64,000 bases of DNA. It comes from Anaerolineae bacterium. GTDB lineage: Bacteria > Chloroflexota > Anaerolineae > Aggregatilineales > UBA2796. Below, piece by piece: positions 50,463-58,728 of this stretch. Position 1 is the stretch's first letter, and the number at the start of each line of letters is the position of its first letter. The stretch spans positions 62,001-126,000 of the forward strand of contig JAHBVJ010000022.1 in NCBI GenBank assembly GCA_019637615.1. The letters are read 5' to 3'. The notes under the pieces were generated by a model. It saw nothing but the letters and a program-made list of their open reading frames with translations. It made no database searches and was not told the origin of the DNA. Made by a program: the position numbers and the translations under genes.

Positions 50463-51179
50463 ATGATGCAATCTTCAAAATCTTCAGCAAGCAGAAGCCA
50501 ACTTCCCTATATTGTCGGTGGGATAATCCTCCTCGGTGTGGTGATTGTCGCCGCTATCTTCGCCTACATCTGGTTTTCGGGCGGTTCCGGTCAGCCGAGC
50601 ACTGCCGTATCTGCACCTACCGTGGATGCGTCCGCCGCGAACGTGTACCATATCGATCCAGAAAACTCGGAAGTGCGCTTTACGCTTACTGAAGATTTGA
50701 TGGGGCAACACACCACGGTCATCGGTAAGACCAACGACGTAGCAGGCGACGTGGCGATAGATTTGAATACGCCAGCCAATTCGAAACTCGGTACGCTGCG
50801 GATTAGCTCCCGTTCGCTGGCGACCGACAACGAATTCCGCAACCGCGCGATTCGTGGTCAGATTTTGCAGTCCAATCAAGATCAGTTCGAATTCATCGAA
50901 TTCACGCCGACCGCCATCGAGGGTTTGCCCGCCGCCGTCAAGATCGGGGACGTGCTGAACTTCAAAGTCACGGGCGATCTCAAGGTACGTGACATTACCC
51001 AAGCCGTCACCTTCGATGTATCCGTGACCGTCACCTCGGATATTCAGATCGAAGGTAAGGGCAGTACCCAAGTGACCCGTGAGCAGTTCGGCCTACAGAT
51101 TCCGAACGCGCCGGGTGTCGCGAACGTTTCCAATGACGTAACGTTGGAGATCGATTTCGTGGCAGACAAAACCGCATAA
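50463..51179 (+). CDS. Membrane-anchored YceI-family lipid-binding protein
   Basis: 238 residues. One anchor helix (about residues 17-39) then a YceI-type lipocalin-like barrel: YHIDPENSEVRFTLTEDLMG, SSRSLATDNEFRNRAIRGQIL, EFIEFTPTAIEGLP and LKVRDITQAVTFDVSVTV follow the family pattern. YceI proteins bind isoprenoid or quinone-like lipids in the periplasm. Tandem ATGs at 50463 and 50466. No partner gene is evident. Confidence 0.88.
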   Translation: MMQSSKSSASRSQLPYIVGGIILLGVVIVAAIFAYIWFSGGSGQPSTAVSAPTVDASAANVYHIDPENSEVRFTLTEDLMGQHTTVIGKTNDVAGDVAIDLNTPANSKLGTLRISSRSLATDNEFRNRAIRGQILQSNQDQFEFIEFTPTAIEGLPAAVKIGDVLNFKVTGDLKVRDITQAVTFDVSVTVTSDIQIEGKGSTQVTREQFGLQIPNAPGVANVSNDVTLEIDFVADKTA

Positions 51180-51310
51180 TGCAAAGTTGATCACTTGCGC
51201 AATATGACAATCTGCAAGCGAACTGGTACACTTGACCCCTCAATTAACACATGAATCGGGTGATCCTGTTCGCTTGTGGAAACCGGGAATCCGAGTGGGG
51301 AGTAAATATC

Positions 51311-52816
51311 GTGTCCGATTCTCTTGATGCGTTGAAATCCAGATTAGGTGATGTCGTCAGCCTGACGAATATCCAAGCGCTTGTCGAGTGGGATCAGCAG
51401 ACGCAGATGCCACCGGGCGCAGCGGCGTCCAAAGCGCGGCATGTCGAGGTGTTGAGCAAGCTGTCACACGAGATGGAAGTTGCCGACGAAACGGGCAGCT
51501 TGATCGCGGCGGCGGAAAAAGAGGTCGCCAGCGCCACTTATGACAGCTTCGACGCCAGCCTCGTGCGGGTGGCACGTCGCGGTTATGACCGCGCCCGTAA
51601 GCTGCCGACCGATCTCGTGGCGGAGATGAGCCGCGTGACGGCGATGGCGCATGAGGATTGGGTAAAAGCCCGCCAGAACGATGACTTTGCCGCGTTTGTC
51701 CCATCGCTCACCAAGATTTTGGAGCTGAAGCAGCGCGAGATCGCGTGCAAAGGCTACAAGGAGCACCCGTATGATGCACTGCTCGACAACTTCGAGATCG
51801 GGCTGACGGCGGCGGACGTGGACTCGATGTTCAGCGAACTGCGTGTCGAGCTGGTGCCGCTGGTCAAGGCGATCACCGAGCGCGCGGATGCCGTCGATGA
51901 CAGCCCAGTGCATCAGGAATTCCCCGAAGATAAGCAGCGCGCCTTCGCAGAGATGGTCGTCAGCAAATATGGCTTCGATTTCTCGCGCGGGCGACAAGAC
52001 AAGTCCGTGCATCCTTTCTGCACCAGCTTCTCGCGCGACGATGTGCGTATTACTACGCGATTCGACCCCAACTGGCTGAACCCCGCACTGTTCGGGACGT
52101 TCCACGAATCCGGACACGGGATGTATGAGCAAGGCTCCGATCCGTCGCTGGAAGGCACGATTTTGTGCGGCGGCGCATCGCTCGGCGTACACGAAAGTCA
52201 ATCGCGCTTGTGGGAAAACGTGATCGGGCGCAGCTACCCCTTCTGGACGCACTTCTATCCGAAACTGCAAGAGACGTTCCCCGGTCAGTTGAAGGATGTC
52301 TCGCTGGACGCGTTCTACCGCGCGATCAACAAGGTGGAACCCTCGTTCATCCGCGTGGAAGCCGACGAAGCGACGTATAACCTGCACATCATGATCCGCT
52401 TCGAGGTGGAACGCGATGTGATCGGCGGCAAGATCGCGGTCAAGGACATCCCCGAAGCATGGAACGCCAAGTCGAAGGAATATCTCGGCATCGTGCCGCC
52501 CACCAATGCACTCGGCTGCTTGCAGGATATTCACTGGTCGTTCGGCGGCTTCGGCTACTTCCCGACGTACTCAATTGGCAATTTGCTGTCGGTGCAGCTC
52601 TACGACACGGCAGTCAAAGCGCACCCTGCGATCCCCGAAGAGATCGCGGACGGCGAGTTTAGCACGCTGCTCGGCTGGATGCGCTCCAACATCCACGTTC
52701 ACGGCGCGAAATACGAGCCGAAGGAACTGATCATGCGAGCGACAGGCGAGCCAATGCAGTCGCGTTCGTATATGAAGTATCTCAAGACCAAGTACAGCGC
52801 CATCTACGGGCTGTAA
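51311..52816 (+). CDS. Metallocarboxypeptidase, family M32
   Basis: 501 residues from the GTG at 51311, chosen because GGGGAG lies 8 bases upstream; an ATG at 51251 is in frame but would add an unlikely 20-residue tail. The zinc site HESGHGMYEQG (HExxH) and the downstream Glu in GVHESQSRLWEN are characteristic, as are FDPNWLNPALFGT and IHWSFGGFGYFPTYSIGN near the end. The family removes C-terminal residues from peptides in the cytoplasm; many members are thermostable. Normal family length. Confidence 0.95.
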   Translation: MSDSLDALKSRLGDVVSLTNIQALVEWDQQTQMPPGAAASKARHVEVLSKLSHEMEVADETGSLIAAAEKEVASATYDSFDASLVRVARRGYDRARKLPTDLVAEMSRVTAMAHEDWVKARQNDDFAAFVPSLTKILELKQREIACKGYKEHPYDALLDNFEIGLTAADVDSMFSELRVELVPLVKAITERADAVDDSPVHQEFPEDKQRAFAEMVVSKYGFDFSRGRQDKSVHPFCTSFSRDDVRITTRFDPNWLNPALFGTFHESGHGMYEQGSDPSLEGTILCGGASLGVHESQSRLWENVIGRSYPFWTHFYPKLQETFPGQLKDVSLDAFYRAINKVEPSFIRVEADEATYNLHIMIRFEVERDVIGGKIAVKDIPEAWNAKSKEYLGIVPPTNALGCLQDIHWSFGGFGYFPTYSIGNLLSVQLYDTAVKAHPAIPEEIADGEFSTLLGWMRSNIHVHGAKYEPKELIMRATGEPMQSRSYMKYLKTKYSAIYGL

Positions 52817-52871
52817 TTCTTCATCATGGATGGGAATCAGATTTCCACTGACTCCCATCCATATCTGTAAA

Positions 52872-53438
52872 TCAACGTGGTGCCTGTGTTGAGAAAATAT
52901 AGGCGTCGGCTGCTTTCACACCGGTGAACGGAATCTGGCGCACAATATCGCCGTATTGGAAGTACCCTTCCACACGTGCAGCCCGTTTGTATAGACCATT
53001 CTCGAAGATAGTGGAACCAGTTGCCCACCACGATACGTGAAGTACGACTTGGTACGATAGCCTATCTGTCCCCACCAGTGATCCTACAAAGTCGAGACCT
53101 GCCCAGCCAAGATCTTGACTGACGGCTAGTTGATCAGCATCTTCCCCTACCTGTACCCCTGTGGCACGAATGTATGGCCCACCGTTGAGACCAAGGTAGC
53201 TGTCAATATCAAAGACAGACGTCTTCGTGCGCCCCTGTGGTGTGATATTGATTGTTTTGGTACCGTTCAGGAGAAGAAAAACATAGGGACGACAATGTAG
53301 CGTACACCCATCCCAGTAGGAAGTAGAGAGATAAGCACCCATTTGCCGCGAAGGGTCGCCTTGAGCAATGGTCGGCGTTGATGTTAGGAGCAGTGACAGG
53401 CAGGCGATCAGGATGAGGATCAAAAGTCGCTTAAACAT
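52872..53438 (-). CDS. Secreted protein of unknown function
   Basis: 188 residues with a clear signal peptide (MFKRLLILILIACLSLLLTS, cleavage after about residue 25). The start is supported by GGAGG 4-5 bases before the ATG on the minus strand. The mature part is beta-rich and contains two Cys spaced by three residues (DGCTLHCRPY), perhaps a disulfide. I do not recognise the family. Codon use is a little less GC-rich than neighbours. Convergent with the carboxypeptidase; 55 bp between stops. Confidence 0.7.
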   Translation of the reverse strand: MFKRLLILILIACLSLLLTSTPTIAQGDPSRQMGAYLSTSYWDGCTLHCRPYVFLLLNGTKTINITPQGRTKTSVFDIDSYLGLNGGPYIRATGVQVGEDADQLAVSQDLGWAGLDFVGSLVGTDRLSYQVVLHVSWWATGSTIFENGLYKRAARVEGYFQYGDIVRQIPFTGVKAADAYIFSTQAPR

Positions 53439-53482
53439 AGTTCCTCCATTTAGTAACAGTCAACGTAGCAAGCTTTGCCACT

Positions 53483-53533
53483 GATGGAGGAACGGTAAGC
53501 AGGAGTTATGCGTGCAACCACCATTCCTCCATC
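53483..53533. promoter_or_regulatory. 10-bp inverted repeat
   Basis: GATGGAGGAA (53483-53492) and TTCCTCCATC (53524-53533), 31 bp apart, upstream of the minus-strand secreted protein gene. The arms echo the GGAGGA of that gene's ribosome site. Possible regulator site. Confidence 0.35.
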
Positions 53534-53728
53534 TCACCTATGCCAAGTATACACCCACTAGCTGCTTAAAATGCTTGTGCCTTTTCAGTCAGTGCATCTG
53601 GTAGCAGTCAAATTCCATACTCACTTATGCACTTAATGTTGTGAAGTGATTCAAAGGCCGGATTTAACTCCCAGCCATAACTACCCCCAACTTTTAGGGG
53701 TCAACAAGCCCCCCCGTATTGTGATAAG

Positions 53729-53858
53729 TTTGGTCAATCGGCTGACCAAGTAGTGGATAACGCTTCCGCTTTTTTCAATTGGAAATGCTCCACCGCGAAG
53801 TGGCTGACACTCCCTTACCTAGCTATCTGATAAGGAATTAGTGTCGGCTTTTTCGTTT
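53729..53858 (+). promoter_or_regulatory. Attenuator-like leader of the P-type ATPase gene
   Basis: Hairpin TTGGTCA (53730-53736) with TGACCAA (53743-53749), then GTGGA (53753-53757), which can pair with TCCAC (53789-53793). The latter's CCAC can instead pair with GTGG (53800-53803). Next comes an intrinsic terminator: GCTGACACT (53803-53811) with AGTGTCGGC (53840-53848), inner CCTTA/TAAGG, then TTTTTCGTTT. The ATPase start is 42 bp beyond. Competing pairings before a terminator suggest a sensing leader, perhaps for metal ions. It matches no riboswitch class that I could confirm by eye. Confidence 0.5.
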
Positions 53859-53899
53859 ATAGCCAGCAATTTGACATCATCACACAAGAGGTGACGTAA

Positions 53900-56716
53900 T
53901 TGGCAACGCCAACACTCGTAAAAACGGCTACTCCTTCCCCAACGACGCCAACACCTACGGTCTGGCATACGTTGGAGGTTGATCAGGTACTCAGCTCACT
54001 GACGGTGAATCCCGCCGAGGGCTTAGACCCGGCTGAGATCAAAGTACGGCAGGAAAAGTATGGCACGAACGAACTCGTCGAAAAGCCGCTGAAAAGCCCG
54101 CTCGCCATTTTATGGGAGCAGATCACCGGCCCTTTGGTGCTGCTGCTGATTGGCGCGGCGATCATCTCCGGCATATTGGGCAAATGGGACAGCGTGATCG
54201 CGATCATGGCGATTGTGATCATCAACGCGATCCTCGGCGTGGTGCAGGAATACCGCGCCGAACAGGCGATGGCAGCACTCAAGAAAATGGCAGCACCGTT
54301 GGTCAGAGTACGGCGCGGCGAGCGCGTGATCGACGTGGAGGCGCGCGACCTCGTGCCGGGGGATGTGGTGCTGCTGGAAGCGGGCAGCATCGTGCCTGCT
54401 GACTCGCGCCTGTACGAAACCGCCAATTTGCGGGTGATGGAAGCCTCGCTCACAGGCGAATCCGAACCCGTCGAGAAAGACCCGTCCCCGATTGAAGCGA
54501 CGGACGCCCCGTTGGGGGATCGCCACAACATGGTGTACATGGGCACATCGGTGACGTATGGGCGCGGAAATGCCATCGTGGTCGAGACAGGGATGCAGAC
54601 GCAGTTGGGGCGCATCGCCACCTTGATCCAAGATGACGAGGACGAAGAAACCCCGCTGCAACGCCGCATGAAGGAAGTGGGCAAAGCGCTGCTGGCGATT
54701 GCACTGGTGGTGATGGTCATCGCGGGCATCATCGGCTTGATCGAAGGCGAACCCGTGCAGGACGTGCTAATCAACGCGGTGGCGATTGCCGTCGCCGTGG
54801 TGCCGGAAGGGTTGCCTGCCGTGGTGACCATCGCGCTGGCGCTGGGCGCACAACGAATGCTTCGTCGCCGTGCCCTGATCCGCAAACTGCCCGCCGTCGA
54901 GACGCTCGGCTCGGTGACGACGATTTGCTCGGATAAAACAGGCACGCTAACCGAAAACAAGATGACAGTCGTCACCGTCGATGTGGCGGGCAAGAGCGAG
55001 TCGATCCATGAGGCGATCAAGGACGGCGTGGCGAACTTAATGGCGGAGAATAAGGACGTCGAAGCGCCCGACCGCGCACAGGGCTTGATGCTGGTCGCCA
55101 GCGCGTTGTGTAATGATGCCATCCTTGAGCGCGGCGAGTCGATGACAGATTTCAAAGCAGTAGGCGACCCGACCGAGGGTGCTCTAGTCATCGCGGCGGC
55201 GAAGTTCGGGTTGCTCAAGTCGTCATTGGAACAAATCTTTCCGCGTGTGGGCGAAGTGCCGTTTGACTCGGATCGCAAGCGGATGAGCACGGCACACACA
55301 CTCGATACGCGCCGTCAACTGGATGACGTGGAAGAATTCGTGGCGGATCAATTTGCGGCTGCCAACGTGTCAGACATCCTATTCACCAAGGGCGCGGTGG
55401 ACAGCTTGCTCGAGGTGGCTGACCGCGTGTGGATTGATAATCAAATCCTGCCGATGACGCCTGCCAGCCGCGAACGCATCACCGCTGCCAATAATGACCT
55501 CGCTAAGAATGGACTGCGCGTGCTCGGCGTGGCACTGCGGGCGCTGGATGAACTCCCGCATACGTGGACGCCGGAAGCCGTCGAGCAAAATCTGGTTTTC
55601 GTGGGCATGGTCGGCATCATCGACCCGCCGCGTGCCGAAGTCAAACAAGCCGTGCTCACCTGCCGTGAGGCGGGCATCCGCCCCGTCATGATCACAGGCG
55701 ACCATCCGCTGACGGCGCTCAACATCGCCAAGCAGTTGAATATCGCTAACGAGGGCGACCGTGTGATGACCGGACAGGAACTTTCGGCGCTGTCACAGGC
55801 TGAACTCGAAGGTACTGTCGAGAAGGTGTCGGTGTATGCGCGCGTCTCGCCGGAAAACAAACTGCAAATCGTGCGGGCGCTCCAGAAGAAGGGGCATATC
55901 GTGGCGATGACGGGCGACGGCGTCAATGACGCACCTGCCCTCAAGCGCAGCGACATCGGCGTGGCGATGGGCATCACGGGCACGGCGGTCTCCAAAGAGG
56001 CCTCCGACATGGTGATCCTCGATGATAACTTCGCCACCATCGTGAGCGCCGTCGAGGAAGGCCGCACGATCTATGAGAATGTACGCCGCTTCATCAAGTA
56101 TCTGCTGGCGAGTAACACAGGTGAATTATTCGTGCTGCTCTCGACGCAGTTGGCGGGCTTGGCGCTACCGTTGACCACGCTGCAAATATTGTGGATGAAT
56201 CTGATCACGGACGGTGTGCCCGCACTGGCGCTCGGCGTGGAAGGCTCCGAGAAGGGTGGCATGAAACGTGCCCCGTATCCACCCACCGAGAGCATTTTCG
56301 CGCGCGGGATGTCGCGGCACATCATCTTGATCGGGCTGGTGATGGGCATCACGGGTTTGGCGCTTGGTCTGTGGGCGCATGGCAGCAACCAACTGGCAAC
56401 GAACGGCAACCCCGCGTGGAATACCATGGTGTTCATCTTCCTGACCATCGCGCAGATGGGGCACGCGTACGGGCTGCGATCCCACCGCGAGACGGTGTTC
56501 CGGCTAAATTTCTTCGGCAACAAGCTGCTGCTCGGCGCGATTGTGGTGACGTTGGCGGCACAGCTTTTGGCGACGTATCTGCCGTTCTTCAACCAGATTT
56601 TCGGCACTAATCCGCTGACGTTGGGGCAACTGGCGATCTGCCTCGTCCTGAGCACGGTCGTGTTCTGGGTGGTCGAGTTCGAAAAGCTGCTGATGCGGCG
56701 CGGCGTGTTGAAGTAA
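53900..56716 (+). CDS. Cation-transporting P-type ATPase, Ca2+ (IIA) type
   Basis: 938 residues from a TTG start (53900) with GAGGTG about 6 bases upstream. Complete P-type pump: actuator TGES (about 185), phosphorylation site DKTGTLT with Asp 345, hinge MTGDGVNDAPAL near 675. Ion-site residues match the SERCA pattern: PEGLP in helix 4, ASNTGE in helix 5 (Asn and Glu), NLITDG in helix 6 (Asn, Thr, Asp), so Ca2+ export is the best guess; Mn2+ is possible. The first 20 residues are Thr/Pro-rich, an odd tail for this family. A leader with a terminator precedes it. Confidence 0.93.
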   Translation: MATPTLVKTATPSPTTPTPTVWHTLEVDQVLSSLTVNPAEGLDPAEIKVRQEKYGTNELVEKPLKSPLAILWEQITGPLVLLLIGAAIISGILGKWDSVIAIMAIVIINAILGVVQEYRAEQAMAALKKMAAPLVRVRRGERVIDVEARDLVPGDVVLLEAGSIVPADSRLYETANLRVMEASLTGESEPVEKDPSPIEATDAPLGDRHNMVYMGTSVTYGRGNAIVVETGMQTQLGRIATLIQDDEDEETPLQRRMKEVGKALLAIALVVMVIAGIIGLIEGEPVQDVLINAVAIAVAVVPEGLPAVVTIALALGAQRMLRRRALIRKLPAVETLGSVTTICSDKTGTLTENKMTVVTVDVAGKSESIHEAIKDGVANLMAENKDVEAPDRAQGLMLVASALCNDAILERGESMTDFKAVGDPTEGALVIAAAKFGLLKSSLEQIFPRVGEVPFDSDRKRMSTAHTLDTRRQLDDVEEFVADQFAAANVSDILFTKGAVDSLLEVADRVWIDNQILPMTPASRERITAANNDLAKNGLRVLGVALRALDELPHTWTPEAVEQNLVFVGMVGIIDPPRAEVKQAVLTCREAGIRPVMITGDHPLTALNIAKQLNIANEGDRVMTGQELSALSQAELEGTVEKVSVYARVSPENKLQIVRALQKKGHIVAMTGDGVNDAPALKRSDIGVAMGITGTAVSKEASDMVILDDNFATIVSAVEEGRTIYENVRRFIKYLLASNTGELFVLLSTQLAGLALPLTTLQILWMNLITDGVPALALGVEGSEKGGMKRAPYPPTESIFARGMSRHIILIGLVMGITGLALGLWAHGSNQLATNGNPAWNTMVFIFLTIAQMGHAYGLRSHRETVFRLNFFGNKLLLGAIVVTLAAQLLATYLPFFNQIFGTNPLTLGQLAICLVLSTVVFWVVEFEKLLMRRGVLK

Positions 56717-56733
56717 ACAGCGCTAAGTTCATG

Positions 56734-56759
56734 AGAGGCGAGTCACACGGCTCGCCTCT
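56734..56759. terminator. Bidirectional hairpin after the P-type ATPase
   Basis: AGAGGCGAG (56734-56742) and CTCGCCTCT (56751-56759), 9 perfect pairs, 8-base loop, in the 52-bp gap between convergent genes. Confidence 0.6.
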
Positions 56760-56768
56760 GCGATTCTC

Positions 56769-57716
56769 TCAGGCAGCATTGATGGCGGCCTCAAGCTCAT
56801 GCAACAGTGCCAGCAAGTCGCGCAACACTTCGTCCTCCAAGGCCAGCCACGGCGCGTAAAAGTAAGCATCCGTCAACTGCTCGGCCTCGGCGTGGATGGC
56901 GCGGCCTAATTCGGTGGGGACGGCTCCTTCAGACGGCATGGTGATCCAAGCGCGGTTGGCAAGTGCTGCGAGCGCGTTCACGAAATCCTCACGCGCGTAG
57001 CCACGATAAGCAAGCTGCTGGAATAGACTATCGGCGGTGGACGCCGTGCCACGCACCACATGGCTGAAGGATTCCCACACATAGCCATCGATCTGATGCT
57101 TGTGCCACGCCGCCATGTGCGAATCGTCGCGGAAGGCGTTCAGGTCGGTGAAGGCGTAGAAAATCCTCAACAACCTTGGCGCGGATTCAGTCGGCGCACG
57201 ATGCTGCGAATAGCGCAGACACCATGTGCCGGGCGGTTCCGCGCTGCGCAGACTGGTCGCGATCACCTGCGTGAGCAGCGCGGCTAGGCGGTCAAGCCGA
57301 TCAGCCGGCATGGATAACACGGCGTGACCGAGCACATCGAGGCGGCGGGCATTGCTCCGGTCAAGGATCGCGCGTCCTGCTTCGGCTAGATGGTATTCAC
57401 TGCCATGTCGATCAAGCCACTGTTCACTCGCCATCAGTTCCAGCAAGGCGGCGACTAGCGCGGGCGCTGACCAGATGGCACGCACGCGCAGTCTATCGAT
57501 GGTCAGCGGTTCGGGGGCGAATTCCTCCGCCTGCACCAAATACCAGCCCGGACTTTCCGCATAGCCGGAGCGCAGTTGCAGCAGCACAGGCGGCGTTGGG
57601 CGAGGGCTATCGGTGCGGTTGGCGTGCTGATTCAAGGCTGCCGTCCACAGCGCACCTTGCAAATTCTGCGTGAAATCGTAGAGTTCCGCCGTTAAGGCCG
57701 TAGTCGTCGTCGCCAT
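56769..57716 (-). CDS. SCO6745-like protein of unknown function
   Basis: 315 residues from the ATG at 57716 with GGAGG 5 bases upstream on the minus strand. Nearly all-helical. Two segments look like winged helices, VAALLELMASEQWLDRHGSEYHLAEAGRAIL (about residues 90-125) and FVNALAALANRAWITMPSEGAVPTELGRAIHAEAE (about 245-280), the repeated layout seen in SCO6745-type proteins. No DNA target or ligand is known to me. About 340 bp of upstream space is shared with the divergent gene at 58061. Confidence 0.7.
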   Translation of the reverse strand: MATTTTALTAELYDFTQNLQGALWTAALNQHANRTDSPRPTPPVLLQLRSGYAESPGWYLVQAEEFAPEPLTIDRLRVRAIWSAPALVAALLELMASEQWLDRHGSEYHLAEAGRAILDRSNARRLDVLGHAVLSMPADRLDRLAALLTQVIATSLRSAEPPGTWCLRYSQHRAPTESAPRLLRIFYAFTDLNAFRDDSHMAAWHKHQIDGYVWESFSHVVRGTASTADSLFQQLAYRGYAREDFVNALAALANRAWITMPSEGAVPTELGRAIHAEAEQLTDAYFYAPWLALEDEVLRDLLALLHELEAAINAA

Positions 57717-57892
57717 GACTGCCTCCCCAGTGATCCCCATAACTCATTGATCTCGATGATAGGCTGATTGGATGCGCGCCGACTGCGCCGAACGGGGGGA
57801 TACATGGGTTGTGCGGGGTGTGGACATGTAGGTGTTGGCACACAAATTTGGCACGCGGCGCATTTTTCGCGGCACCTTGCGCGGAAGTGGCT

Positions 57893-57920
57893 TTGACAGA
57901 TATGAGGACTCGCATATGAT
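57893..57920 (+). promoter_or_regulatory. Promoter of the secreted-protein gene at 58061
   Basis: TTGACA (57893-57898), 16-bp spacer, TATGAT (57915-57920). The predicted start near 57927 gives a leader of about 134 bases to the ATG at 58061 and argues against a GTG at 57932 as the start. Confidence 0.6.
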
Positions 57921-58060
57921 AGAAACTAATCGTGGTTTCCAAGAAGAAGCGGGGTCGCGCGGCGCGCAGGAGGGACGCGGACGAAGGCTTTTTCGGCGTG
58001 GAAATTGCCTCTCAACTTAGTAACGACAGCATGGCACTTGGCATCGGGGAAAAGAGCATT

Positions 58061-58642
58061 ATGCAGTTCAAACGCTTGGGGTTGCTGGCACTCGTGTTGA
58101 TCGGTCTGTTTTTGGGCGTGCATGTCGGGCGCACGGTGTTGGCACAGGACATCAATCCGCCGCCGATTAAGCTGTACGTGGGCACGATCACGGATAACGC
58201 CGACTTGTTTGTCGGGATCACGATTTTCGATGGACGCGCCACCATCTATATTTGTGACGGGCAGGCGGATAAAGGTACGGTTTCAACGGCGGAATGGTTC
58301 ATCGGCGCGGTCAAGGACAGCGCGATTGACGTGACCGCACCGAGCGGCAACAGCGTTCACGTTGACCTCACCGATACCGACGCGATCGGACAGTTCACCT
58401 TCAAGGATGGGACGATCAAGAAGTTTGACCTGAAGCGCGGCGATGGGCAGGCGGGCTTGTTCCGTTCCGAGTTCACGCTGGCAGATGTGAGTTATGTGGG
58501 CGGGTGGCTGACGCTGCCGGATGGAACGGTGCGCGGCGCGATTCGCCGTGTGGGCGATGGCACGTCGAACACAAGTATCCTCTCCCCCGCTTCATTCGCC
58601 GCGTTCAGACCCGCGCCTATCGTCGGTGGGCCGCCCGCCTAG
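58061..58642 (+). CDS. Secreted protein of unknown function
   Basis: 193 residues from the ATG at 58061, which is preceded by GGGGAAAAG and followed at once by a signal peptide (MQFKRLGLLALVLIGLFLGV, cleavage after LAQ). The mature part is beta-rich: KLYVGTITDNADLFVGITIFDGRATIYICDG, VDLTDTDAIGQFTF, FRSEFTLADVSYVGGWLTLPDGTVRGAI. It reads like a small exported lipocalin- or calycin-like domain, but I recognise no family. The C-terminus is Pro/Ala-rich. Confidence 0.7.
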   Translation: MQFKRLGLLALVLIGLFLGVHVGRTVLAQDINPPPIKLYVGTITDNADLFVGITIFDGRATIYICDGQADKGTVSTAEWFIGAVKDSAIDVTAPSGNSVHVDLTDTDAIGQFTFKDGTIKKFDLKRGDGQAGLFRSEFTLADVSYVGGWLTLPDGTVRGAIRRVGDGTSNTSILSPASFAAFRPAPIVGGPPA

Positions 58643-58683
58643 CTATCGGGCAGTGATTCTGCCCTCACGAGGACACAATAGAG

Positions 58684-58714
58684 TCCCTCTCCACATAGGA
58701 TGCGTGGAGAGGGA
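58684..58714. terminator. Perfect 11-bp hairpin between convergent genes
   Basis: TCCCTCTCCAC (58684-58694) and GTGGAGAGGGA (58704-58714). A smaller hairpin GGGCAG-TGATT-CTGCCC lies at 58648-58664. Both fall between the stops of the 58061 gene and the GlyA-GcvT gene. Confidence 0.65.
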
Positions 58715-58728
58715 GGTTGGTAGCTGTG

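Noticed and set aside
53983-55299. Minus-strand open frame of 438 codons antisense to the P-type ATPase
   Set aside because: Ser/Thr-rich shadow of a gene with complete P-type ATPase motifs.
57932-58060. Upstream GTG start for the secreted protein at 58061
   Set aside because: A promoter at 57893-57920 places the transcript start at about 57927, leaving no leader. The signal peptide begins at the ATG at 58061, which also has a ribosome site.
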